Virus record (IMG/VR): IMGVR_UViG_3300027126_000207
Span: 1-24,607 of that record
Length of the DNA stretch: 24,607 bases
Reading direction: 5' to 3' (one strand)
DNA from: a virus
Under the pieces are notes generated by a model. The model made no database searches. It saw only the letters and a program-made list of their open reading frames with translations, and was not told the origin of the DNA. Of this stretch, positions 1-7,266 are shown in pieces. The position numbers were made by a program, and so were the translations under genes. Position 1 is the first letter of the stretch; each line of letters opens with the position of its first letter.

Positions 1-521
1 TCCTCGGCAGAAATATACTTATCTTGCTTAGAACGGTATATCTTTTTGAGGTCTTTTGCACTAAGTCCGGTTTTTTCAATGATATTCTTGTCAATTATTT
101 TTTGTAAACGAATAGACTCAACCATATTTTCTTCGTGCTCAGTTGTCTTACCCAACGCCATGTAACCAGCTTCATGCCACATGTAAGAAGAACTTTCAAA
201 ACAAAAGCGTTTGTGGCCATTGATTGCCATAATAAACCCAGCCGACATAGCACAACCTGTTGCAATGGTATGGATTGGTGTGGTGCAATTACGCATTATT
301 CCTACGAGTCCGAGACAGGCATATGCATCACCGCCCGGAGTGTTTATGTAAAATTTAATTGGTTCTGGGGTGTAATCTAAACCAAATACAGCAGCATGTT
401 TCTTTAGACGTTTATCGTGACTTTCGATTTCAACTATTATTGCGGAAATCTCCCCAATAGTTTCTTGGGTTACGTCAGTATAGAAGAATATGTTTCTTTC
501 AAGGGGGTTTTCAAGGTTCAT
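1..521 (-). CDS. clpP: ClpP-like serine protease (partial, 3' end outside window)
   Basis: Reading from the ATG at 521-519 gives 173 residues before the window edge, so the C-terminus is missing. The fold signature of the ClpP/S14 peptidase family is clear. There is an FYINTPGGDAYA stretch (about residues 57-68, the ClpP oxyanion-strand motif), a nucleophile region TGCAMSAGF with Ser93, and SYMWHEAG with His116. A late SKQDKYISAEE has Asp167 where ClpP has its third catalytic residue (RDRFLSAPEA in E. coli). The triad is therefore intact. ClpP subunits form tetradecameric chambers that degrade proteins handed over by Clp ATPases; no ATPase is visible here. A Shine-Dalgarno AAGGAAA lies about 6 bases upstream. 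In a phage it could serve in head maturation or could remodel host proteolysis; which one is inference. Family assignment is firm, role is not. Confidence 0.9.
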   Translation of the reverse strand, partial: MNLENPLERNIFFYTDVTQETIGEISAIIVEIESHDKRLKKHAAVFGLDYTPEPIKFYINTPGGDAYACLGLVGIMRNCTTPIHTIATGCAMSAGFIMAINGHKRFCFESSSYMWHEAGYMALGKTTEHEENMVESIRLQKIIDKNIIEKTGLSAKDLKKIYRSKQDKYISAE

Positions 522-569
522 AGTAATTTCCTTTTATTTTAAACTGTTTTTGTTATTTGCTGCGAGATT

Positions 570-598
570 AATATATCACATTTGTAACAGTATGTAAA
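570..598 (-). promoter_or_regulatory. sigma70-like promoter for the ClpP-like gene
   Basis: On the minus strand TTTACA (598-593) and TATATT (575-570) are separated by exactly 17 bases, and the gene start lies about 50 bases downstream. It stands back-to-back with the plus-strand promoter at 604-632. Read by eye only; transcription is not shown. Confidence 0.5.
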
Positions 599-603
599 GG
601 TGT

Positions 604-632
604 TTGACAAACCCATTTTAAAAAATTATACT
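604..632 (+). promoter_or_regulatory. Strong sigma70-like promoter for the 656-1061 genes
   Basis: A perfect -35 TTGACA (604-609), a 17-base spacer and TATACT (627-632) lie 24 bases before the ATG at 656. This is close to the bacterial housekeeping consensus, as expected for a phage early promoter read by unmodified host polymerase. Confidence 0.7.
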
Positions 633-655
633 ATCAAAACAACATAGGAAACCAC

Positions 656-841
656 ATGAATACCACATATAAAATGCCGTATGAATATGAACTACTTGAA
701 GATTTCTCCCCTTTCAAGAAAGGAGATATGTTATGTCTTTCACGCAGAACTGTCATATACAATCCAAAATACCATGCATTCAATCATCCCGAAAAATATG
801 AAATTGTTTTTATCCCAATTGAAAAGTTGAAGAAATTATAA
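656..841 (+). CDS. Small protein of unknown function (61 aa)
   Basis: The ATG at 656 follows a Shine-Dalgarno AGGAAA about 6 bases upstream and sits just behind a near-consensus promoter. The 61-residue product is soluble, rich in Tyr, Pro and Lys, with no signal peptide, membrane segment or Cys motif. I do not recognise a family. The KKGDMLCLSRR stretch around residues 22-32 suggests a small beta-rich domain, but this is a guess. It is followed after one base by the next gene, so the two are surely co-transcribed and probably translationally coupled. The small size and promoter type suggest an early host-takeover protein. Confidence 0.7.
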   Translation: MNTTYKMPYEYELLEDFSPFKKGDMLCLSRRTVIYNPKYHAFNHPEKYEIVFIPIEKLKKL

Positions 842-842
842 A

Positions 843-1061
843 ATGTATCTTTTTACTGGAATGATGAGAGTTGTTGATTCTAGAAGTGATTATAGAATAA
901 AATTGATCAACATAAAGTTTAGCAATCCATTGTGGTTATCATCAATTGATGAAGTATTTGTATTCAAAAAAACTATTGATTTGATTTATAACCCTAAAGG
1001 CATTACAGTTGATGATTGTGTATTATGGATGTTGAAAAATAATCCATACAGTTCTAAATGA
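843..1061 (+). CDS. Small protein of unknown function (72 aa)
   Basis: It starts one base after the stop of the preceding gene, with no good ribosome binding site of its own beyond purines inside that gene, so translation probably depends on coupling. The 72-residue product is basic and contains a VDDCVLWMLKNN helix-like C-terminus. No family is recognised. Its stop codon lies inside the left arm of the perfect inverted repeat at 1050-1104, so the last four residues are encoded by the repeat. Confidence is for being a real gene. Confidence 0.65.
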   Translation: MYLFTGMMRVVDSRSDYRIKLINIKFSNPLWLSSIDEVFVFKKTIDLIYNPKGITVDDCVLWMLKNNPYSSK

Positions 1062-1104
1062 TTTTTACACCAAAAACAATTAGGTGTAAAAATCATTTAG
1101 AACT
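1050..1104. repeat. Perfect 22-bp inverted repeat with 11-base loop
   Basis: Bases 1050-1071 are exactly complementary to 1083-1104, around the loop AAAAACAATTA. The arms are AT-rich (starting AGTTCTAAATG) and the left arm contains the stop codon of the upstream gene. A hairpin this long would be very stable in RNA. However, no T-run follows on the plus strand (CTTATTAATAA), so it is not a standard intrinsic terminator. It may instead be an attenuator, an RNA 3'-end stabiliser, an RNase III site or the scar of a mobile element. Confidence 0.9.
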
Positions 1105-1142
1105 TATTAATAACTCCATTGACACAGACGCAGAGGGGACGT

Positions 1143-1613
1143 ATGATGACTAAAGAAAATATGAACGGTAATAATCCGGTAGTGATTGAAATTGATGATG
1201 TTATTGATACCACAATTTATTTCAATTGGGGTGGAAACGGTATTGGTTTTGGACAACTGGATATTAGAAATGTTGACGGTAAGTTTATTTGTTATAACGA
1301 GTGTATGTCACGTCAACAGGTTCGTGAATTGTTGATTGCATATGCCAATCATATGGCTGATATTGTTGAACTGACAGACCCTAATGAAAGTTCGAAAGGA
1401 TTTGAAAAAATACCACCAATTATAAAAGGTGTTGTCAAAGTTTGCATGGACTTCTTTAGTTTTAAAGAAGGGGCATATGTTGAGAAAATTGGAGATTTCA
1501 TCAAGAATACAAATGGTGATATGCTTCAATGTAAAGATATTCCTTACGGTGGAACTATACCCATTCGAGGTTATGTTACTAAAGAAGAACTGTTGTCACG
1601 CAACAGTGTTTAA
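1143..1613 (+). CDS. Protein of unknown function (156 aa)
   Basis: I place the start at ATG 1143 (or the adjacent ATG at 1146) because a strong Shine-Dalgarno AGAGGGG lies about 4-6 bases before it. An in-frame TTG at 1119 would extend the frame but has no ribosome binding site. The product has 156 residues with an acidic N-terminal half (VIEIDDVID) and a later MDFFSFKEGAYVEKIGDF segment resembling a small beta-barrel turn. There is no membrane segment and no recognised family. It lies after the 22-bp inverted repeat and before a terminator, so it is the last gene of the left plus-strand unit. Confidence 0.7.
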   Translation: MMTKENMNGNNPVVIEIDDVIDTTIYFNWGGNGIGFGQLDIRNVDGKFICYNECMSRQQVRELLIAYANHMADIVELTDPNESSKGFEKIPPIIKGVVKVCMDFFSFKEGAYVEKIGDFIKNTNGDMLQCKDIPYGGTIPIRGYVTKEELLSRNSV

Positions 1614-1687
1614 AGTATCATTAAAACCTCATAGGAGGCGTTTCTAGGCGCTTTAAACATTTGACAATATCTTTGCTCATATAAAAC

Positions 1688-1712
1688 AAAAAGGCGCTTT
1701 AAGCGCCTTTTT
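1688..1712. terminator. Bidirectional intrinsic terminator
   Basis: The hairpin arms AAAAAGGCGCT and AGCGCCTTTTT (1688-1698, 1702-1712) are perfectly complementary around the loop TTA. They give a GC-rich stem with a T-run on both strands. It lies between the convergent plus-strand gene ending at 1613 and the minus-strand sheath gene ending at 1731, so it can serve both. Confidence 0.9.
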
Positions 1713-1730
1713 GGTGTGTTTAAAACGATA

Positions 1731-4700
1731 TTAAACAGCGTTGTTAAGAATTGCGATTGCTTCATCGAACGACAAGGTTGCTCCGACATTAATGAAGTTC
1801 AATTCAATGAAGTTGATAGAATACTTAGGTTTGATGTATATTCTACCCTTGAACTGATTCAATGCAACAACTTCTGGGGTGTTAACCTTTTCAGAAACGT
1901 CGATTGCATAATCTTCAACGCCACGACCAGCTTTAACACCACGCAAGTATTTGTCGATGATACCATAAACTTGTGTACGTGTAGAAGCATCATTGAACTC
2001 GAACAATGCAAAACGTGCAGCATTTGCAAGAGTCTTTTCAATAACGATGAACAATCTTCTAGTTGGTATACGGTTAAAGCTTGAAGAAATGTTTAACAAT
2101 GTCTTGTCACCATAAATCATCGAGCCAATTCCGGGGAATGTAACAACAGGGTTTACACGGTTAGAGTACAATTGGTCACGTTGGGTTTCATTCGGATTGA
2201 ATGCCAACTTGACAACATTGTTCAATATACCACGCTGTTCACCAGCAGCAGAATACCAAGGGTCACGTAAACGATCTGTACGTGCATAACATCCAGCATG
2301 ATCACCAGAAGTAGGAATCCACCAGTAACGGTCATTGTACTTATCGTACATATATTTCCAACCTGAATCTAATTCAGCATATGATGTTGATGGTAATTCA
2401 TTAACATCTTTTAGTATTTCACGGACTTCATTGCGTGGATTGTTAACAACGGATTCACGACGACACGAGAAAAATACCATAGAGTCACGACGTTCTTCTG
2501 CAATATTCTGAATCAAATAGTTAGCTAAAACAGCATTAGGAATACCTGCTGCGTCTTTAATAGAACGCCAGTTGCCAATTATAATTGGTGCGTCAGTTTC
2601 TTCTGGGTTTCTGAACAAATCGTATCCAGTTATATCATCATCAATACCCATAGTGTCAAATGAATCGTCACCACCAACTAATACTAAACTATTAGCAACC
2701 CAATCTGTACCTTGCGCATCAGTGTCTGTAGAGGCTTTCAAAAATGGGATACCGTCCAAAGATGCAGAACCCAATCTGATATAAACAGAACTTGTATTAA
2801 TGCGGTTTAACCAATAATTACTTGTCCCATCCAAGTTCTTAGCAGTAGAGCTAAATGACAAGTTGGTAAACTTCTCAATAAGTGAACCAGCAGTACCAGT
2901 AATTTGACCCAATGCGTCATAAACAACAACGTGTATAGACTCGTCACTAGGAGCCAAACCAATAACGTTACTGAATCTCCACAAACGACTAAACTCAGTT
3001 ATAGATGGGTTTGACAAACCGGAAGAATCTTTATAATCACCTGTCGAAACAGTACCAGAATAAAGTTTATCTATTTCAATTATATCAACAGTTTCAACGA
3101 TAGCATCGGCGGCAGCACCAGTACCATTACCTACGAAAGCAACAGTAGCACCAGCACTATAACCAGAGCCACCATTTGTAACCGTAACGGACGCTACAGC
3201 ATAACCTAAAGTAGCAGTTAACGCACCACCAGTACCTGAACCAATGCCTGTGAATGTAACAGTTGGTGCAGTTTTATAACCAGCGCCAGCATTTGTTATG
3301 TTGATAGATGTAATTACACCTGAACCATCGGTCGTAATAGTACCAGTCGCAGGTGTAGTTGGCGTTCCACCAGAGAATACTAACGCACCAGTCGCAGAAG
3401 CAGTGTAACCAGAACCAGCATTATCAATTGCAATAGCTTTAACTGAACCAGTAGTTGCTAAAACTGCTGTTGCAGAAGCACCTGTCCCAGCGCCAGTCAA
3501 AGATACTGTTGGTGCTGCGGTATAACCTGAACCACCATTGGTCAAATTGATTTTTTGGACAGAATATGCACTACCTAAAGTAATACCCTTAACCTGATAG
3601 CGATTACCATTAATAACCATCCAGTCACCAAGATCGAATATTGATCTGGCAGATTTTGTTGCTGCTGCTCTAACATAATAAACTTTTTTATCACGTGAGA
3701 AATAGAATAAATCCTTATTGACATATTCATTATTCACGTTGTCATCATTATATTTTGCGATCAAATCAATTTCATATTTGTATTCATCGGAAGTGGCAAT
3801 AGTTGCTGAGTTTGTTACGAAACCAACACCAATACTATTACCAAGCTCACCAGAATAACGTGCAATAAATGTATTTGATGCCAAGTCACCATCTGATAAG
3901 TTGGTAAAATGATCATCATTCAAAATTGTTATTGCACTTTCGGCAGTAGATGTAAGGGTTACGCCGCCATCTATAAGACCATTATATTTTACAATAACAG
4001 TAGCATTTTTGTTCAAATATGTTGAACCATTGTACGATGCCAAACGTACAACGTCTAATGCGCTTGAGTACGACAAGTATGAAGCTGCGGTGAAAAAGTC
4101 AATAGCGTTGTCAGCATTAGTACCGGGTGTACCAAAATAGACTCCTAATGTCTCTTCATTAGCTATACGAATGCGCTCAAGGCATGGCCCCCAGCGGAAC
4201 TTGCCTGCAAAACAACCGTTAGTTCCTACAAACGGTTCTGCTATACCACTAAGGTCAGTTTCTTTTGTGTAAACACCAGCGGATACTGAAAATGTCATGT
4301 CACTTCCTCTTTTTAATCCTAAAATTCCTTTATCACTATTTAACCCATCTGTTTGTATTTCAAACATTAGGTTCCTAACGTCGATATTACCTTCATCATC
4401 ACCGGCTATTATAGTGACGCTATAAACTATTCCTAATTGTAACCCTGTGAATTGATATGATCCATTTGGAGATAGATTTAATCCCCCTTGCCCAAAAAAT
4501 GTTAATATATCAACTCTAGTTGCGTCTTGGGTTGTATAAACAAGTTCTACGGTTCTTTTATCAATTTGATTTAAATTTGCAGTTAATATAACAGGCAAAA
4601 CATCAATTTCAATTCCAGCGTCAAATACTGTATTAGTGTTATTTACAACACTTGATGATATATTTATATCAGACGCAATTAAATCAAATGATTGATTTTC

Positions 4701-5297
4701 ACTGGTGCTAATCAATGGTTCATTATATGCAGTAACAGTAACTGTATATGGGTTTAAGGCAGCAAATGCATTTATACTTAAACCATTAAAAGTATATGTT
4801 CCGCTTGCTGGTGCATTAAAATCTGAATATACTATTACGTTCAATGCGTTAGTAATAACTATCTCAACATGATCAATCGCATCAGAAGACCATGATATTG
4901 TCATGTCATGACTGTCTAAAAATAGAATATCTGATAAATTTAAACTTAATATTGGTCTTGGTAAAACTGTAATAAATGGATTCCTGTCAACCGCACCCAA
5001 TACTGTGCCATCTTCTGAAAAATCAAAAATTACTGTGTACGGGATAGTGCTGTTATTTGTACCATCAACTTCTAATGTTATAACCAAACGGAAAAAATCA
5101 TCGGTGCTAAAATATGATACCGGAACTTGACCAACTACAATTTGTTGCCCATTATATTCAGCAATGATATTTTGTGTAATATAATCATAACCAATTAGTA
5201 TAGGTGAACCCGGTATGGGTTCACTACTAAATGACACATTATATTCATTGAAATAGATATTGCTACCACTATATGTGTTAGCTAATGTGGATGGCAT
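1731..5297 (-). CDS. gp18: Tail sheath protein (T4 gp18 family) with N-terminal Ig-like extension and inserted repeats
   Basis: The 1188-residue frame is far longer than T4 gp18 (659). The C-terminal part from about residue 900 is a clear contractile sheath: IIGNWRSI, WKYMYDKYNDRYWWIP, FPGIGSMIYGDKTLL (about 1050), RIPTRRLFIVIEKT and FKGRIYIKPKYSINFIELNF. The canonical sheath N-terminus (SAGVYTKET, then GKFRWGPCLERI) begins only at residue 334. Residues 1-330 look like two or three Ig/fibronectin-type beta domains with recurring YTFNGL and YQFTGL strands. Residues about 580-730 hold four Gly-Ser-Gly-Tyr repeats. The ATG at 5297 has AAGGG upstream, but a second ATG at residue 334 has an even better ribosome binding site. 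Either a fusion, or two in-frame products from one frame. The sheath assignment is firm. Confidence 0.93.
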   Translation of the reverse strand: MPSTLANTYSGSNIYFNEYNVSFSSEPIPGSPILIGYDYITQNIIAEYNGQQIVVGQVPVSYFSTDDFFRLVITLEVDGTNNSTIPYTVIFDFSEDGTVLGAVDRNPFITVLPRPILSLNLSDILFLDSHDMTISWSSDAIDHVEIVITNALNVIVYSDFNAPASGTYTFNGLSINAFAALNPYTVTVTAYNEPLISTSENQSFDLIASDINISSSVVNNTNTVFDAGIEIDVLPVILTANLNQIDKRTVELVYTTQDATRVDILTFFGQGGLNLSPNGSYQFTGLQLGIVYSVTIIAGDDEGNIDVRNLMFEIQTDGLNSDKGILGLKRGSDMTFSVSAGVYTKETDLSGIAEPFVGTNGCFAGKFRWGPCLERIRIANEETLGVYFGTPGTNADNAIDFFTAASYLSYSSALDVVRLASYNGSTYLNKNATVIVKYNGLIDGGVTLTSTAESAITILNDDHFTNLSDGDLASNTFIARYSGELGNSIGVGFVTNSATIATSDEYKYEIDLIAKYNDDNVNNEYVNKDLFYFSRDKKVYYVRAAATKSARSIFDLGDWMVINGNRYQVKGITLGSAYSVQKINLTNGGSGYTAAPTVSLTGAGTGASATAVLATTGSVKAIAIDNAGSGYTASATGALVFSGGTPTTPATGTITTDGSGVITSINITNAGAGYKTAPTVTFTGIGSGTGGALTATLGYAVASVTVTNGGSGYSAGATVAFVGNGTGAAADAIVETVDIIEIDKLYSGTVSTGDYKDSSGLSNPSITEFSRLWRFSNVIGLAPSDESIHVVVYDALGQITGTAGSLIEKFTNLSFSSTAKNLDGTSNYWLNRINTSSVYIRLGSASLDGIPFLKASTDTDAQGTDWVANSLVLVGGDDSFDTMGIDDDITGYDLFRNPEETDAPIIIGNWRSIKDAAGIPNAVLANYLIQNIAEERRDSMVFFSCRRESVVNNPRNEVREILKDVNELPSTSYAELDSGWKYMYDKYNDRYWWIPTSGDHAGCYARTDRLRDPWYSAAGEQRGILNNVVKLAFNPNETQRDQLYSNRVNPVVTFPGIGSMIYGDKTLLNISSSFNRIPTRRLFIVIEKTLANAARFALFEFNDASTRTQVYGIIDKYLRGVKAGRGVEDYAIDVSEKVNTPEVVALNQFKGRIYIKPKYSINFIELNFINVGATLSFDEAIAILNNAV
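3080..3560 (-). repeat. Array of four GSGYT-type protein repeats inside the sheath gene
   Basis: Roughly 100-150-base units encode TNGGSGYTAAPTVSLTG, DNAGSGYTAS, TNAGAGYKTAPTVTFTG and TNGGSGYSAGATVAFVG. The DNA copies are diverged, with the conserved core reading GGTTATA on the minus strand around the Gly-Tyr codons. The units occupy a surface-insertion position between the N-terminal and C-terminal sheath domains. The same unit occurs at 5350-6040 and 21700-21910. Confidence 0.85.
4296..4310 (-). promoter_or_regulatory. Internal ribosome binding site and start codon for canonical-length sheath
   Basis: On the minus strand AGAGGAAGTGACATG (4310-4296) places a strong Shine-Dalgarno (AGAGGAAG) at normal spacing before an ATG. 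That ATG lies in the sheath frame (residue 334 of the long frame) and coincides with where sheath homology begins. It decides whether an 855-residue sheath is made separately from the long 1188-residue form. Confidence 0.75.
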
Positions 5298-5322
5298 ATT
5301 ATACCCTTAAAGTTTTACATAT

Positions 5323-7266
5323 TTAAGGTGTATAATGTGCTGTTACATAACCACTAAGAGTTTGACCTCCGGTTGGTACGTATCCTGACCCATTATCAGA
5401 TATCGTAACAGTTGCGATGCGATAACCAATAGCAGCAGTGAATACAGCAGATACCGTTGGTGTACCTGCTCCGGTGAATGATAAGCTTGGCACTGTTAAG
5501 TATCCTGACCCACCATTTGTTATCACCACACGTCTTACAATGCCACCAACAATATAAACGTTACCAGCCGCACCTGTTCCAGAACCACCAGTGAAAACTA
5601 GAGGATATGTTCCGTCAGTATAACCAGAACCGGCATTATTAATAGTAACATAATCATTCACCGATTTTGTCGAATCTATAGTTGCGGTTGCAACTGTAGT
5701 ATGACCACCTGTACCAGTAGGCCCACTAAAAGTTATTGTTGGTGTTGATGTATAACCTGAACCAGTTTCAATTATAGTAACTGATGTTATAGCATAACCA
5801 ATAAATGCAGTTAATACGGCAGCCACTGTTGGTGTTCCGGGGCTTCCACCTATTCCTATAGTTGGTGATGTTGTGTATCCGGAACCGCCATTAGTAACTG
5901 TTGCCGATGTAACAACACCACCAGAAATAGTCACTGTACCAACCGCACCTGAACCTCCCCCACCAGTGAATGTCATTGGATATGTTCCGTTAGTATATCC
6001 AGAACCTGCATTTATGATGGAAACTGTTTTATTAACAGACTTTGTAGAAGCAATAACAGGGAATAATGCAGCGCCCTTTGTTGAACCACTGGTAGACACT
6101 GTTATGGTAGGCATCGCCATAAACTCAATCCAACCCGATCCAGTTAAAACTTTTACTTGGCCTGTTGTTAAAACTTCTGCCGCTGTTTTATAAACCAATG
6201 ATTGTGCAACACCATTGATGCTTATTGCAGCATCACTTACTAATGTGGTTGTTGTCAAACTATTAAACTTGCTATTAAAATATCCACTTGATGTTGAAAC
6301 ATTACCTGCTTTAACTAAACGGCGTGGCTCAAAATATGTAAGTTTAATTTCATTGAAGCCTAATGTTTTTGAAACATTAGATGTTAATTGAACAAATGGA
6401 TATAAATTTCCGGATGTTGCAGTTGGGAATGCGTATGCCAAAACCCCATCAACATAAAATGATATTTTATTTGCGGCATCCCTAGAAATTGATATCACAC
6501 TGTCAATAGAGGGTAATTGACCATACACATAACTAGATTGACCAGACCCTGTAAACGCCAAATTTCCTGTTGTTGCATCAACATATGCATATGCAGTATT
6601 GGCTGAGTATGTAGAACCACTATATGTACAGACCCCCATTCTTCTTTCATCGGCAAAGGCAGATGACGGAACTGGCATTGATGAAAACTTAAACTTTAAT
6701 GTAAATTGGGTGTTATCTGGTATTACATTATCACCTATAAATTGGGTCGAACCATTTTCTTGTCCAGAAAAAGTTCCTTTCTTTTGTGTTCTTAAAGTAG
6801 AGTTTAATGCAGAAGTATTGGGTGATACTTGACTAAAGTTTACATATTCATCAATTAATTGACCATAGTATGCATTTGGCACTAATGTTGTAGTACCACC
6901 CATATTGACATTATAGAAGTCTGTTATTCTTTCCACTTGACTTGGATAATAATTAAACTTAAATGTATAATCAGTTGCGTTATCTTTCATCAACCCATCA
7001 CCAACAACAAATGACATAGATTCACCTGCTACGAAATGAGGGGTTGTTGTTCCGTTAACAAATGATATTTTTAAACCGTCCAAAAATGTCTCAGAACTGG
7101 TATGACATGTTTTTGCATTGGTATTTCCCAACACCCAATTACTACCATCCCAACCATATGATTTCCAACAAACAGATTTATATGTGTTGTAATTTGTAGA
7201 TGCCGGGTCAATTATCAATGGAGATACTGAGAATCTACCCAACGCTTCTAACCAATAAACCATCAT
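5323..7266 (-). CDS. Large virion protein with lectin-like domain and GSGYT repeats (probable C-terminal half of the 7263-9761 frame)
   Basis: The 647-residue frame opens with an ATG overlapping the upstream stop (ATGA) but has no Shine-Dalgarno. Its frame is also open upstream to about 7374, with sensible protein sequence such as YYSNNGDLCVNGQCPVVYLQ. It is therefore more likely the continuation of the upstream gene after a one-base shift than an independent gene. Residues about 150-300 look like a concanavalin/LamG or SPRY-type jelly roll (TLKFKFSSMPVP, ISISRDAANKISFYVDG). Residues about 410-640 are six Gly-Ser-Gly-Tyr repeats, and the frame ends GYVTAHYTP. A role as tail-associated adhesin or structural fibre is inferred from composition and position next to the sheath gene. 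Confidence 0.75.
   Translation of the reverse strand: MMVYWLEALGRFSVSPLIIDPASTNYNTYKSVCWKSYGWDGSNWVLGNTNAKTCHTSSETFLDGLKISFVNGTTTPHFVAGESMSFVVGDGLMKDNATDYTFKFNYYPSQVERITDFYNVNMGGTTTLVPNAYYGQLIDEYVNFSQVSPNTSALNSTLRTQKKGTFSGQENGSTQFIGDNVIPDNTQFTLKFKFSSMPVPSSAFADERRMGVCTYSGSTYSANTAYAYVDATTGNLAFTGSGQSSYVYGQLPSIDSVISISRDAANKISFYVDGVLAYAFPTATSGNLYPFVQLTSNVSKTLGFNEIKLTYFEPRRLVKAGNVSTSSGYFNSKFNSLTTTTLVSDAAISINGVAQSLVYKTAAEVLTTGQVKVLTGSGWIEFMAMPTITVSTSGSTKGAALFPVIASTKSVNKTVSIINAGSGYTNGTYPMTFTGGGGSGAVGTVTISGGVVTSATVTNGGSGYTTSPTIGIGGSPGTPTVAAVLTAFIGYAITSVTIIETGSGYTSTPTITFSGPTGTGGHTTVATATIDSTKSVNDYVTINNAGSGYTDGTYPLVFTGGSGTGAAGNVYIVGGIVRRVVITNGGSGYLTVPSLSFTGAGTPTVSAVFTAAIGYRIATVTISDNGSGYVPTGGQTLSGYVTAHYTP
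5350..6040 (-). repeat. Array of about six GSGYT-type protein repeats
   Basis: Six units with cores such as NAGSGYTNGTYPMTFTG, TNGGSGYTTSPTIGIGG, ETGSGYTSTPTITFSG and TNGGSGYLTVPSLSFTG recur at roughly 110-130 bases (5377, 5500, 5618, 5752, 5872 and 5990 for the Gly-Tyr cores). Two pairs of units alternate in type (TDGTYPLVFTG versus SPTIGIGG), which suggests duplication of a two-unit block. The family matches the arrays in the sheath gene and at 21700-21910. Confidence 0.88.

Noticed and set aside
1119-1142. TTGACA at 1119-1124 as a -35 box, or TTG 1119 as the gene start
   Set aside because: No -10 element at the right distance; the ATG at 1143 has a strong ribosome binding site, so the TTG extension is not needed.
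1661-1685. TTGACA followed by TATAAA before the terminator at 1688
   Set aside because: The spacer is only 13 bases and the next element is a terminator, so a promoter for a gene or small RNA is not supported.
3080-6040. Regularly spaced repeats as a CRISPR array or tandem DNA repeats
   Set aside because: The similarity is at protein level, with diverged bases and no uniform spacers; they are coding repeats.
5873-6193. Pro/Glu-rich plus-strand frame opposite the repeat array
   Set aside because: It is the antisense reading of the Gly-Ser-Gly-Tyr repeats, with no ribosome binding site; its repetitive look is inherited from the real gene.
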